From NCBI GenBank assembly GCA_964617565.1, contig CAZTYH010000015.1, positions 1 through 49,061 of the forward strand: a stretch of DNA of 49,061 nt. Reading direction: 5' to 3'. A program made the translations under genes and the position numbers. The stretch comes from JAKJGV01 sp964617565. GTDB taxonomy: Bacteria > Verrucomicrobiota > Kiritimatiellia > CAIQIC01 > JAGNIJ01. Under the pieces are notes generated by a model. The model saw only the letters and a program-made list of their open reading frames with translations. It ran no database searches and was not told the DNA's origin. The stretch's first letter is position 1. Each line of letters begins with the position of its first letter. Below are positions 11,762 to 19,520 of the stretch, piece after piece.

Positions 11762-12468
11762 TCATACCGGCCATTGATTTGAAGGGTGGGAAGTGCGTGA
11801 GGCTCAGGCAGGGGCGCGCGGACGATGCCGTGGTCTATTCGGGCGATCCTGTAGCCATGGCGCGCCGCTGGGTGGAGGAAGGCGCGAAGTATCTGCACGT
11901 GGTGGACTTGGACGGCGCGTTCCAGGGGCGGCCCGCGCACACGGAAGTGATCGGGCAGATCGTCCGTGCCATTGATATTCCCGTGGAGGTCGGCGGCGGT
12001 TTGCGGACCGATGAGGATGTTCGCGCGTTGTTGGCCGTCGGCGTGGACCGCGCGATTGTCGGGACTCGCGCATGGGCGGAGCCGGAGACCTTGCAGCGAT
12101 TGGCCGGGCAGTTTGGCAGACAGCTGGCGGTCGGCATTGACGCGCGCGATGGCAGGGTGCAGGTGAAGGGATGGGTGGAAACCACGGAGCAGCTGGCGAC
12201 AGACCTTGCTCGCAAAGCGGAGTCCATGGGTGTAGAATGTATCATCTACACGGACACCTCGAAGGACGGCATGATGGCGGGCACGAATGTGCGCGCGATG
12301 GACGAGATGTGCGGCGCGGTGACCTGTTCGGTGATCGCGTCGGGCGGCGTGACTTCCCGCACAGATGCGGAAGCGTTACGCGGACTCAAGCGGCGCAATC
12401 TTGTCGGCGCGATCGTGGGCAAGGCTCTTTATGAAGGGCGTGTGACGTTGAAGGAGTTGGAGGCGTAA
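11755..12468 (+). CDS. hisA: ProFAR isomerase
   Basis: HisA is the (beta-alpha)8 barrel isomerase that converts ProFAR to PRFAR in histidine synthesis. ATG 11755 gives MLIIPAIDLKGGKCVRL, with the first catalytic aspartate in AIDLKGG; the length of 237 residues fits the family. Further motifs are LHVVDLDGAF, VEVGGGLRT, the second catalytic aspartate in IIYTDTSKDGMMAG, and VIASGGVTS. It overlaps the hisH stop and is followed after one base by the M16 protease gene. Confidence 0.95.
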   Translation: MLIIPAIDLKGGKCVRLRQGRADDAVVYSGDPVAMARRWVEEGAKYLHVVDLDGAFQGRPAHTEVIGQIVRAIDIPVEVGGGLRTDEDVRALLAVGVDRAIVGTRAWAEPETLQRLAGQFGRQLAVGIDARDGRVQVKGWVETTEQLATDLARKAESMGVECIIYTDTSKDGMMAGTNVRAMDEMCGAVTCSVIASGGVTSRTDAEALRGLKRRNLVGAIVGKALYEGRVTLKELEA

Positions 12469-12469
12469 G

Positions 12470-13756
12470 ATGTTGATGAATGTGAAGGTCAGCCGTATTT
12501 CAAATGGGATTCGTATTGCCACCGCCAGGATGGACAGCGTGGAAAGCGTTGCGATGGGCGTGTGGGTGGCGGTGGGCGGGCGGCATGAGCCTGCGCGCCT
12601 GGCCGGGATCAGTCATTTTATCGAACACCTTTTATTCAAAGGTACGCGCACACGGTCGGCCCGCGATATCTCGCAGGCGATCGAGGGCCGCGGCGGTTAT
12701 TTCAACGCGTTCACGCAGGAAGAATCCACCTGCTATTACGCGCGGGTCGCGGCGGAACACCGGAAACCGGTATTCGATATCCTGGCCGACATGTATTTGA
12801 ACCCGCGTTTTGCGGCGGACGATATTGACCGGGAGCGCGGAGTGATCACGGAGGAAATCTCCATGTACAAGGATCAGCCGCACCACGTCGTACAGGAATT
12901 GCTCGGTGAATTGCTCTGGTGGAAACATCCACTGGGGCGTGCGCTGATCGGGACCGAAAAAACCGTTCGCGGGATTTCGCGCGCCGACATTCTGAACTAC
13001 AAGAAGAGCCGTTATCTGCCGGGCTCGACGGTCGTGATCTTCGCGGGGAAGGTGGATCACGAGCCCTGTGTGCAAATGGTGGAGCGCTTGCTGGGAAGGG
13101 CTTCGGGCGGTGAGGGCAGGGCGTATGTTCAGGCGGGAAGAGGGGTTCCGCAGCAGGACGTGAAGGTGCTGGGCAAGGATATCGAGCAGACCCATCTCGC
13201 GATCGGGGTGCGCATTTTCGGCCGGCACGACCGGCGCCGCTACGCGCTGAAACTGTTGAGCGTCATGCTGGGCGAGAATATGAGTTCACGCCTGTTCCAG
13301 GTGGTGCGGGAGAAGCATGGCCTGGCTTATTCCGTGCACAGCAGCATGCACATGTATGCGGACACGGGGGTCTTGGATATTTCCGCGGGGGTGGACACGA
13401 AACGGATGGCGAAAGCCGTTGAACTGATTGTCCGCGAGATGGCGAAGATGAAGGAATCGCCGGTGGGCGCGAAGGAACTGCGCCGCGCCAAGGATTATGC
13501 CATCGGCCAGTTGCGCATCGGGCTCGAAAACACCGGCAGCCAGATGATGTGGGTGGGCGAGAACCTGCTCGGCTACGGCAAGGTGATTTCGCCGGACGAG
13601 GTGGTGCGCCGGATCGAGGCGGTGGATGCGGACGATATCCGGGAAGTTGCGGGCCAGGTCATCCACCATCGCAATACGAGCGCCGCGATGATTACGCCGG
13701 GCGGCGGGGATCCGCACGCCTTCATGCTGCGCGAGCAATTGCAGGCATTGTCCTGA
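12470..13756 (+). CDS. M16 family zinc peptidase (insulinase/processing-protease type)
   Basis: The 428-residue product has the inverted zinc motif of M16 peptidases, H49-F-I-E52-H53 (HxxEH), followed by LLFKGT, and the downstream glutamate region GVITEEISMYKDQP. The C-terminal half has the R/Y region (FQVVREKHGLAYSVHS) typical of the inactive partner domain. The length matches the single-chain bacterial processing-protease relatives (about 410-430). No signal peptide is visible, so it probably acts in the cytoplasm. The start is one base after the hisA stop, so it is likely co-transcribed with the his genes, but no functional link is known to me. Confidence 0.93.
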   Translation: MLMNVKVSRISNGIRIATARMDSVESVAMGVWVAVGGRHEPARLAGISHFIEHLLFKGTRTRSARDISQAIEGRGGYFNAFTQEESTCYYARVAAEHRKPVFDILADMYLNPRFAADDIDRERGVITEEISMYKDQPHHVVQELLGELLWWKHPLGRALIGTEKTVRGISRADILNYKKSRYLPGSTVVIFAGKVDHEPCVQMVERLLGRASGGEGRAYVQAGRGVPQQDVKVLGKDIEQTHLAIGVRIFGRHDRRRYALKLLSVMLGENMSSRLFQVVREKHGLAYSVHSSMHMYADTGVLDISAGVDTKRMAKAVELIVREMAKMKESPVGAKELRRAKDYAIGQLRIGLENTGSQMMWVGENLLGYGKVISPDEVVRRIEAVDADDIREVAGQVIHHRNTSAAMITPGGGDPHAFMLREQLQALS

Positions 13757-13780
13757 AGCGCTTTTCGCGGACGTCAACCC

Positions 13781-13821
13781 GCACGCCAGCCTCTCTCTCG
13801 GGGAGAGGGTTGGGGTGAAGA
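13781..13821. repeat. Short palindromic intergenic element
   Basis: Between the convergent M16 and HPr genes lies CCTCTC...GAGAGG (arms 13790-13795 and 13803-13808) followed by GTTGGGGTGAAG. I remember similar CCTCTCCC-type intergenic repeats from several genomes. No T-run follows on either strand, so a terminator function is not supported. Confidence 0.4.
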
Positions 13822-13825
13822 AATT

Positions 13826-14176
13826 TTATTCCGGTGATGCCGGGGCGGCGGTTTGCTGAACCCGGGCCCCCACGGTTTGAGAGATATCTTTTTTCGCGGT
13901 CTCATCGAGCGGCGGGAAATCGAAGTGACGCTCGAACAACTCGACAAACTTCCTGCAGGTTTCCCGTTCGTTCGGACCCGTAACGCGAATATGGACCTGC
14001 GCCCCTTCATGAAGACCCATCGTGATCAGGGCCATGACGGAACGGGGATCGCAAATGCCGGCATCCGTGACGACTTGGACCTGTCCGCGGTAGAGCATCG
14101 CTTCCTTGGCAATCACGGCGGACGGGCGGCAATGAATGCCGTTCGCGTTGCGGATTGTTGCGGGCATTTCGATCAT
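13826..14176 (-). CDS. HPr-family phosphocarrier protein with C-terminal extension
   Basis: HPr carries phosphate from enzyme I in the phosphotransferase system or acts as a regulator. The phospho-acceptor His15 and Arg17 lie in GIHCRPSA, and Ser46, the HPr-kinase site of Firmicutes-type HPr, lies in DPRSVMAL; both positions agree exactly with the classical numbering when ATG 14176 is used. The protein is 116 residues, about 30 longer than usual; the extra tail (from about residue 88) is Ala/Gln/Pro-rich. No enzyme I, HPr kinase or sugar permease gene is nearby. A good -10 element lies nine bases before the ATG, suggesting a leaderless mRNA. Confidence 0.9.
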   Translation of the reverse strand: MIEMPATIRNANGIHCRPSAVIAKEAMLYRGQVQVVTDAGICDPRSVMALITMGLHEGAQVHIRVTGPNERETCRKFVELFERHFDFPPLDETAKKDISQTVGARVQQTAAPASPE

Positions 14177-14185
14177 GATTGTGAA

Positions 14186-14214
14186 ACTATATCACGTACG
14201 CGAATGTGGAGCAA
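14186..14214 (-). promoter_or_regulatory. Probable promoter of the HPr gene, likely leaderless
   Basis: On the minus strand TTGCTC (14214-14209), a 17-base spacer and TATAGT (14191-14186) precede the HPr ATG (14176) by only nine bases. Transcription would start within one to three bases of the start codon. No ribosome-binding site is seen. Confidence 0.4.
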
Positions 14215-14242
14215 GAAACAAGGACAGGGATCCGACCGATTC

Positions 14243-15478
14243 TTACGGCGTGAACAGCCGGTTTTCGGCCAGGCAACGGCATAAATCCCCGTAAACCGCT
14301 CTTAACTGTGCCGGGGAAAAGCCCGCGGGCAGCCTTTGAAGGATGCGCCGGGCAAGCGTGCCGCAGGCCAGAATCGTCTCGATGGCTTGCCGGTATCCGG
14401 GCGCCATGTCCGCCGCGGCCTGCTGGAGGATGTGTGCCCAGACTTCGCGGGCGCGCCGGGGGGATTGCGGAAGTCCGAACGCGGCGAGATAGTGCGCGTC
14501 GCAAATCATCGCATCCTCTCCGTCGCGGATCGCATCCTCGAGGAGGGACGATAATGCCCCCGTTTCGAAGGCCATTTGTTTTTCGACGCTCAGCCATTGT
14601 TCGCGGGTCATGGCCTCCAGCGTTCTCACCACAAGATCCGCCAGGGCGATATCCGCAAGCGGGCATTCCTGCACATCGAGCACGCGGATTTCGATCGTGT
14701 TGCGATCGAACCGCGCGATGGCGCCGCGCGCATTGAGCCATTCGTCCTGTAGCGTTCCCTCCGGATCGTGTGCGGCGATATCGCGATACATCGGCTGCAA
14801 TATGAATTTCTGGTAATCCGATGGCGTGAAAACGGGTTCGGGTATGACGTCGCCCGTGATGGAGGGAATGATCCTGCAATTATTCCTGTACTCGCGAAGC
14901 CGCGCGTCAAGCAGGCCCGTGCGTTGCCCGTCGAGGATCGGTGAAGCCGCCGCGAGCGCGGGAAGCAACGGCAAGAGCAGGCGGATAGCCGCGTGCAGCC
15001 GGCCGAATTCCTCGTCCGATCCAAACGGCAGGTTCAAATGGCATGATTGAAGATTAGCCCATCCGTGGCCGCGGCAGTTGAATATCCGGTGAAACGCCTC
15101 GTAGATCGGGCTGCTTTCGTGGGGCCAGAGTTTCATTTCGGTGTGCGGATCCATCCATGGGTGTGCGGCCCCCGGCATCAGGCAGCCGCCGAGCGGGGCA
15201 AGAATTGCGTTGATTGCCTGGATGTCGGCATGAAAAACGCGATCCAGCCCGAGCAAACTTTTCGACGGCCCGTTCGTCTTGAGTTCCACGAGATGGAGCG
15301 CCAATTCGTTGGACCACTGGAGCGGTCCCCGCTCGACATCGGACACGTAAGATCCGGCCACGGCTTTCAGCACCTGGTCGGCGAGAGGAAAAACGGCAAG
15401 GTCGTCCTGCCGAACAATCATGTATTCCAGTTCGACGCCGAAGGCCTGGAAAATACCGATGCGGCCGGGTGCGTTCAT
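14243..15478 (-). CDS. GCS2-family carboxylate-amine ligase (glutamate-cysteine ligase-like)
   Basis: The 411-residue product belongs to the glutamate-cysteine ligase type 2/YbdK family of the glutamine-synthetase fold, which joins a carboxylate to an amine using ATP. The start MNAPGRIGIFQAFGVELEYMI contains the G-x-E-x-E-Y/F metal-binding signature; later come WSNELALHLVELKT, SCHLNLPFG and the basic region RFDRNTIEIRVLD. ATG 15478 overlaps the RimK-like stop (ATGA). It is the last gene of a coupled operon with an ATP-grasp ligase and a C39-like peptidase. In such clusters, discussed in Iyer and colleagues' comparative work on amidoligases, it is thought to help build a small peptide or amide. 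The substrate is unknown, and true glutathione synthesis is not shown. Confidence 0.85.
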   Translation of the reverse strand: MNAPGRIGIFQAFGVELEYMIVRQDDLAVFPLADQVLKAVAGSYVSDVERGPLQWSNELALHLVELKTNGPSKSLLGLDRVFHADIQAINAILAPLGGCLMPGAAHPWMDPHTEMKLWPHESSPIYEAFHRIFNCRGHGWANLQSCHLNLPFGSDEEFGRLHAAIRLLLPLLPALAAASPILDGQRTGLLDARLREYRNNCRIIPSITGDVIPEPVFTPSDYQKFILQPMYRDIAAHDPEGTLQDEWLNARGAIARFDRNTIEIRVLDVQECPLADIALADLVVRTLEAMTREQWLSVEKQMAFETGALSSLLEDAIRDGEDAMICDAHYLAAFGLPQSPRRAREVWAHILQQAAADMAPGYRQAIETILACGTLARRILQRLPAGFSPAQLRAVYGDLCRCLAENRLFTP

Positions 15479-16950
15479 GGTCCGCCCCACGGGGCCTTGG
15501 CTTTTTCAATACGTTCCAGGAATACTTCCATGATCCGCAGGTAAAGCTCGTCCTTCAGCACCCGGTCTTCGTAGCCGGCCTCGATGCTCGGATTATCGTT
15601 CACCTCGATTACGCAGGCTTTGCGCCCCACCTGTTTCACGTCCACCCCGTAAAAACCGTTCCCGATCAGGTTGGCCGCGCGCAGGGCGGTGCGAACGACA
15701 TTTCGCGGGGCCAGTTCGACCGGCAGGGTTTCCACGCGGCCTTCGCGCGCGGTGCCGTTGTCGCGCGGATTGATAATCTGCCAGTGCCGTCTCGCCATGA
15801 AATACTTGCACGCGTACAGCGGTTTGCGGTCGAGAATGCCGATGCGCCAGTCGAAAGGCGTGGAAATGAATTCCTGCGCGATCAACAAATCGGAGTCCTC
15901 GAGCAACCGGGAGGCTTCGTCGCGCAACCCCAATTCGTTTTCCACCTTGACGACGCCCTGGGAGAAGGCGCTGTCCGGTTGTTTCAGTACGCAGGGGAAT
16001 CCGAGTTCCGCCCCGACGGAATCCAGGTTCTCCTTGTGAACGATGATGGTTCGGGGAATCGGAATGTCGTGCCGGTCGAGCAGTTCGGCGAGATAGACCT
16101 TGTTGGTGCATCGGAGGATCGAAGGGGAATCGTCAATCACGATAAGTCCTTCGGCCTCTGCGCGCCGCGCGAACCGGAAAGTGTGATGCATGACGCTGGT
16201 CGTTTCGCGTATGAAAAGGGCGTCGAATTCCGCGAGCCGCGCGAAGTCGTCGCGGCTGATGAGGTCCACCTCCAGGCCCAGCTTTTCTGCGGCGCGCTCG
16301 AACTTTTCGATGGCGGGACGGTCGGATGAGCAGTCCTGCCGCTGCCCGGGATTCCACAGGATCGCCAGGGTGTATCGCGGCTGGGCCCGCCTTTTGACAT
16401 GGGTGCGGTGCCCGGCGAAAAAGCGCGAGGCCTGTGTAACGGCAAACTCCCGGTGCGTATCGGGGATTTCGCTGGCCGAGATGGGCCGGATGCCGGTCAA
16501 TTCCCATACGCCGGCTTCCTTTCGGAATTCGGCGCGCAGGAAGGGGGCCTGGAAAAGATTGAACAGCTCGATGCTCAGCCGCTCATATCGCTGGGCCGTG
16601 TTGTGTCCGAAATAAATGCTGAGCGTGAACGTGTCGCTGCTGATGGGTGCGAGGCTTTGCTGGATGATCTCGTCGAGGTCGTCGGATACGGTGCGGATGA
16701 TCGTCCGCGACTTCACATCCTGGATCGTGTTCACGCTGGGGATGGGTTTGTGTCCGCGGGCCGCGGCGAGGAGGGAGACGTAGTAGCCCGTGCTCTGATA
16801 GCGATAAGACCTGCAGAGATTGAATACGCGGGTGTTCTGCATTTCGGTGTATTGCCGGTCGGTCAGGTATTGCTGCGCGGGGACGACGCGCACATTGGGA
16901 ATACCGAGCGGCCAGTCCGCGGGGTTGTTGACCACAATGAGGATGTTCAT
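15475..16950 (-). CDS. RimK-like ATP-grasp ligase with N-terminal RLAN domain
   Basis: This 491-residue protein starts MNILIVVNNPADWPL and has an N-terminal domain (about residues 1-200) that fits the RLAN domain found before RimK-like ATP-grasp domains. It contains FNLCRSYRYQSTGYYVSLLA and VNTIQDVKSR. The C-terminal 290 residues form the ATP-grasp: RCTNKVYLAELL, PCVLKQPDSAFSQGV for ATP binding, LIAQEFI, and the Mg-binding EVNDNPSIEAGYED. It should activate a carboxylate with ATP and join it to an amino group, often of glutamate. Both ends overlap its neighbours by ATGA. Whether the acceptor is a protein or a small molecule is unknown. Confidence 0.88.
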   Translation of the reverse strand: MNILIVVNNPADWPLGIPNVRVVPAQQYLTDRQYTEMQNTRVFNLCRSYRYQSTGYYVSLLAAARGHKPIPSVNTIQDVKSRTIIRTVSDDLDEIIQQSLAPISSDTFTLSIYFGHNTAQRYERLSIELFNLFQAPFLRAEFRKEAGVWELTGIRPISASEIPDTHREFAVTQASRFFAGHRTHVKRRAQPRYTLAILWNPGQRQDCSSDRPAIEKFERAAEKLGLEVDLISRDDFARLAEFDALFIRETTSVMHHTFRFARRAEAEGLIVIDDSPSILRCTNKVYLAELLDRHDIPIPRTIIVHKENLDSVGAELGFPCVLKQPDSAFSQGVVKVENELGLRDEASRLLEDSDLLIAQEFISTPFDWRIGILDRKPLYACKYFMARRHWQIINPRDNGTAREGRVETLPVELAPRNVVRTALRAANLIGNGFYGVDVKQVGRKACVIEVNDNPSIEAGYEDRVLKDELYLRIMEVFLERIEKAKAPWGGP

Positions 16951-17672
16951 CGAGTGCTGTCTCTTCTGCCGGCGTGGGCCGGCGTAATGATCAGGAGGTT
17001 GGCGTCGTAGGTCACGATGCCGAGGAGTATCGCGCAAACGACGCGGTTGATGTTGATGTCATAGTAGTGCCCGTCGGCCAGCGGATTGGGCGAAAGGGGG
17101 TCGGCCACGCTTACGGTCTTTTTTTCGCGATCGTAACCCTGCAGCACGACAAAGTGTCCGGCCGGCTCGCCGCGAACGTCATCCGGTTTATCGTCTTCCG
17201 TTTCGCGCGCGACGCGATGCAGATACGTGGCGCTGAGGCCGGTCAGAATTGGGGCGCCCCGGTTGAGATATTTTCGAATCAGGGTTCGCGTCAGGTCTTC
17301 GAACCGCACGCGGCCGCCCATATCCAGGAAACGGAGGTAGGCATCGGTTGAAACGCGGAGCTTCGGATTGTCTTTCACCTGGAGTTGTTCTTCGAGCCGC
17401 TGGCGCAGGTCCGGACCGCCGGATGCAAACCAGGTGGGATCAAAAAGCTGGACGTTGTAAGTGTAGATCGTGGCGGAGTAGCCGCGCTGAAGGGCGTGAT
17501 TGGCAAGAAGCACGGCGAGGGTTCCGCCGCTTTCAAGCGTCGGCACTTCGGCGATGACCTGGTTGAGCGAGATCGAATCCCCGTAGTAGTTGTAGAGGGA
17601 GTGCAGACAGGTCGGTCCGCACGTCGTGTCCGTCGGTTGCGATTGAATGCATAGCTGTAACCGGCATTCCAT
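16947..17672 (-). CDS. C39-like papain-fold cysteine peptidase
   Basis: The 241-residue product has the Cys18 nucleophile in QPTDTTCGPTCLHSLYNYYG, a later histidine in GHFVVLQGYD and an aspartate in SVADPLSP, the Cys-His-Asp order of the C39 bacteriocin-processing peptidases. No membrane helices or ABC transporter domain are attached, so it acts as a stand-alone soluble enzyme. It is the first gene of the amidoligase operon and overlaps the RimK-like gene by ATGA. In this setting it could trim or release the peptide made by the two ligases, or act in reverse as a transferase; both are inference. The start ATG 17672 has no clear ribosome-binding site. Confidence 0.82.
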   Translation of the reverse strand: MECRLQLCIQSQPTDTTCGPTCLHSLYNYYGDSISLNQVIAEVPTLESGGTLAVLLANHALQRGYSATIYTYNVQLFDPTWFASGGPDLRQRLEEQLQVKDNPKLRVSTDAYLRFLDMGGRVRFEDLTRTLIRKYLNRGAPILTGLSATYLHRVARETEDDKPDDVRGEPAGHFVVLQGYDREKKTVSVADPLSPNPLADGHYYDININRVVCAILLGIVTYDANLLIITPAHAGRRDSTR

Positions 17673-17720
17673 GAGCGCGGTATTTTGCTACAAAGCCTTG
17701 GAAAAGCAATATTGTCGTTT

Positions 17721-18410
17721 TTAGAACCGCTTTGGCGGGCCCTGCGCCGCAAAAGCGGCGCGGGATGCGGTCACGAACGCGCGGACTTTTTCGCGGTTTT
17801 TCCGCCCGTCAGGGCTTTCAACCCCCGTGTGGGCGTCCACCCCGGCCGGCTGCACTTCGTGAATGCCTGCAGCTACGTTCAGCGGGTTCAGGCCGCCGGC
17901 GAGGATCACCGGTTTCGGGGAAAGCCTGACCAGTTGGCGGCTGACCGACCAGTCGTGCGTCTTGCCGGTGGCGCCGCAGGCGCCGGTTGCCGGATCGTAG
18001 GTGTCGGTGATGAATCCTTCGACGTGCGGGGCAAACCGTTCAACGAGTTGCTTGAGCGCTTCGAGGTTACCCGTGCGGACGACGAGGCTCTTGATGAAAA
18101 CCATTTCCGGGCAGAAGAGCCTGATGCGCTCGATTTCGCGGATCGGGATGTCGCCGTGAAGCTGGACCATGGTGACGTCGAGCTTGCGGCAAAGGGTGAG
18201 GATGGCGTCCGCGGTATGCAGGTAGGTGATCAACACGCATTTCGCGCGCGGCTGGATCGCGCGGATGACGCGCGCGGCATCGTCTTCGCTGATGTCTTCG
18301 CGGTGAACCGGGAGACGAAGCGGGAATCCGAGCCATTCGACGCCTTCTTCGACAAGAAGTTCTGCCTCGGCAAGATCATGGATGCCGGCGATCTGAATGA
18401 CGTCGTGCAC
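17721..18410 (-). CDS. TrpF-like (phosphoribosylanthranilate isomerase fold) protein without catalytic Cys
   Basis: The 229-residue product aligns with TrpF over the barrel: VQLHGD, the aspartate region FITDTYDP, GATGKTHDW and PVILAGGLNPLNV. In true TrpF the first strand is K-x-C-G-I with a catalytic cysteine; here it is IQIAGI, with alanine in place of that cysteine. The aspartate that acts as the acid is kept. It may use another base or act on another sugar phosphate. No other trp gene is near. No ATG occurs in frame near the start, so GTG 18410 is chosen; the leader is pyrimidine-rich with no ribosome-binding site. Confidence 0.75.
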   Translation of the reverse strand: MHDVIQIAGIHDLAEAELLVEEGVEWLGFPLRLPVHREDISEDDAARVIRAIQPRAKCVLITYLHTADAILTLCRKLDVTMVQLHGDIPIREIERIRLFCPEMVFIKSLVVRTGNLEALKQLVERFAPHVEGFITDTYDPATGACGATGKTHDWSVSRQLVRLSPKPVILAGGLNPLNVAAGIHEVQPAGVDAHTGVESPDGRKNREKVRAFVTASRAAFAAQGPPKRF

Positions 18411-18534
18411 GGGAGGGAAAGTAGCAAGAGAGAAGGAAAAGGGCGAGGAGGAAGTGGGGCTGAAATCCGGAGCTTGAAACCTGCGTACCGTGGCGCAGCT
18501 TCCGAGCGAAGCCGGGAGACCTTCCCGCCCTCTA

Positions 18535-18563
18535 TTGCTGTTCACAACAAGCCGTTGTATCGT
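18535..18563 (+). promoter_or_regulatory. Possible promoter of the UV endonuclease gene
   Basis: TTGCTG (18535-18540), 17 bases, TATCGT (18558-18563), and only six bases to the ATG at 18570. It lies in the 159-base divergent region shared with the TrpF-like gene; the remainder of that region is purine-rich on the plus strand. Confidence 0.35.
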
Positions 18564-18569
18564 GGCCGC

Positions 18570-19520
18570 ATGATTCGCCTTGGTCTCTGCTGCATATTCC
18601 GCGATCAGCCGATTCGTTTTCGGCAGGCTACGGCCACGGCCTTGCTGCGGCTTGAACCGAAGGACCGGCGTGGGAAGTTGGCGGACTTGTGCAGGGCGAA
18701 TGCGGTTTCCTTGCGCGCTTCCCTGGAGTATTGCACGGCACACGGCATCGGAGCATTCCGTATCAACAGCCAGATATTGCCTCTCAAAACGCACCCCGTA
18801 GTTGGATATGAGCTGGGCGATCTTCCGGGCGGCGGCGAGATCATTCGCTCCTTCGAGGAGTGCGGGGCCTTTGCCCGAAAACACCAGGTCAGAACATCGT
18901 TTCATCCGGACCAATTCGTACTGCTTAATTCTCCACGCCCGGACGTGGTCATTTCGTCGGTCGCCGAACTGGAGTACCAGGCCGAAGTGGCAGAGTGGGT
19001 GGGAGCGGACGTCATTAATATTCACGGGGGCGGCGCGTATGGCGATAAGAAATCGGCGCTCGCGCGCATGCGCGACAACCTCGGCTTGCTTTCGAAACGA
19101 GTGCGCGCGCGGCTGACCCTGGAAAACGACGACCGGATTTACACGCCGGCTGATCTTTTTCCGGTTTGCCGGGCGGAGAAGATTCCTCTCTGTTACGATG
19201 CGCATCACCACCGATGCCTTCCGGACGGCATGACCGTGGAGGCTGCAACACGCAAGGCCTTGAAGACATGGAATCGCGAGCCGCTGTTTCATCTTTCGAG
19301 CCCGATCGAAGGGTGGAAAGGCCGGAATCCTTTCCGGCATCATGACTTCATCAATCCGCGGGACTTCCCGCCGTGCTGGCGCAGGCTGGACATCACGATC
19401 GAGGTGGAAGCCAAGGCCAAAGAGTTGGCGGTGGAGCGGTTGAGGGCGTATCTTGTGAAAAGAAAAGTGAAGGTATGGGATGATGGAAACCCAAACCCTG
19501 GCATATGGGAGGCGACATGA
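18570..19520 (+). CDS. uvsE: UV damage endonuclease (UvsE/UvdE family)
   Basis: UvsE nicks DNA 5' of UV photoproducts and other lesions in an alternative excision repair route. The 316-residue product starts MIRLGLCCIFRDQPIRFR and shows the TIM-barrel metal site of the family: RTSFHPDQFVLLNSP, NIHGGGAYGDK, LENDDRIYTPADL, LCYDAHHHRC and the C-terminal DFPPCWRRLDITIEVEAKAKE. Length fits the family (about 300). The frame is open 295 codons further upstream, but those codons lie across the opposite-strand TrpF-like gene. The stop overlaps the next gene by ATGA. With uvrA the cell has two excision pathways. Confidence 0.93.
   Translation: MIRLGLCCIFRDQPIRFRQATATALLRLEPKDRRGKLADLCRANAVSLRASLEYCTAHGIGAFRINSQILPLKTHPVVGYELGDLPGGGEIIRSFEECGAFARKHQVRTSFHPDQFVLLNSPRPDVVISSVAELEYQAEVAEWVGADVINIHGGGAYGDKKSALARMRDNLGLLSKRVRARLTLENDDRIYTPADLFPVCRAEKIPLCYDAHHHRCLPDGMTVEAATRKALKTWNREPLFHLSSPIEGWKGRNPFRHHDFINPRDFPPCWRRLDITIEVEAKAKELAVERLRAYLVKRKVKVWDDGNPNPGIWEAT

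Noticed and set aside
13781..13821. Bidirectional terminator between M16 and HPr genes
   Set aside because: A hairpin is possible but neither strand has a T-run after it.
17685..18569. Open frame continuing 295 codons upstream of the UV endonuclease start
   Set aside because: It runs over the opposite-strand TrpF-like gene, has no similarity, and the endonuclease family starts at MIRLGLCC (18570).
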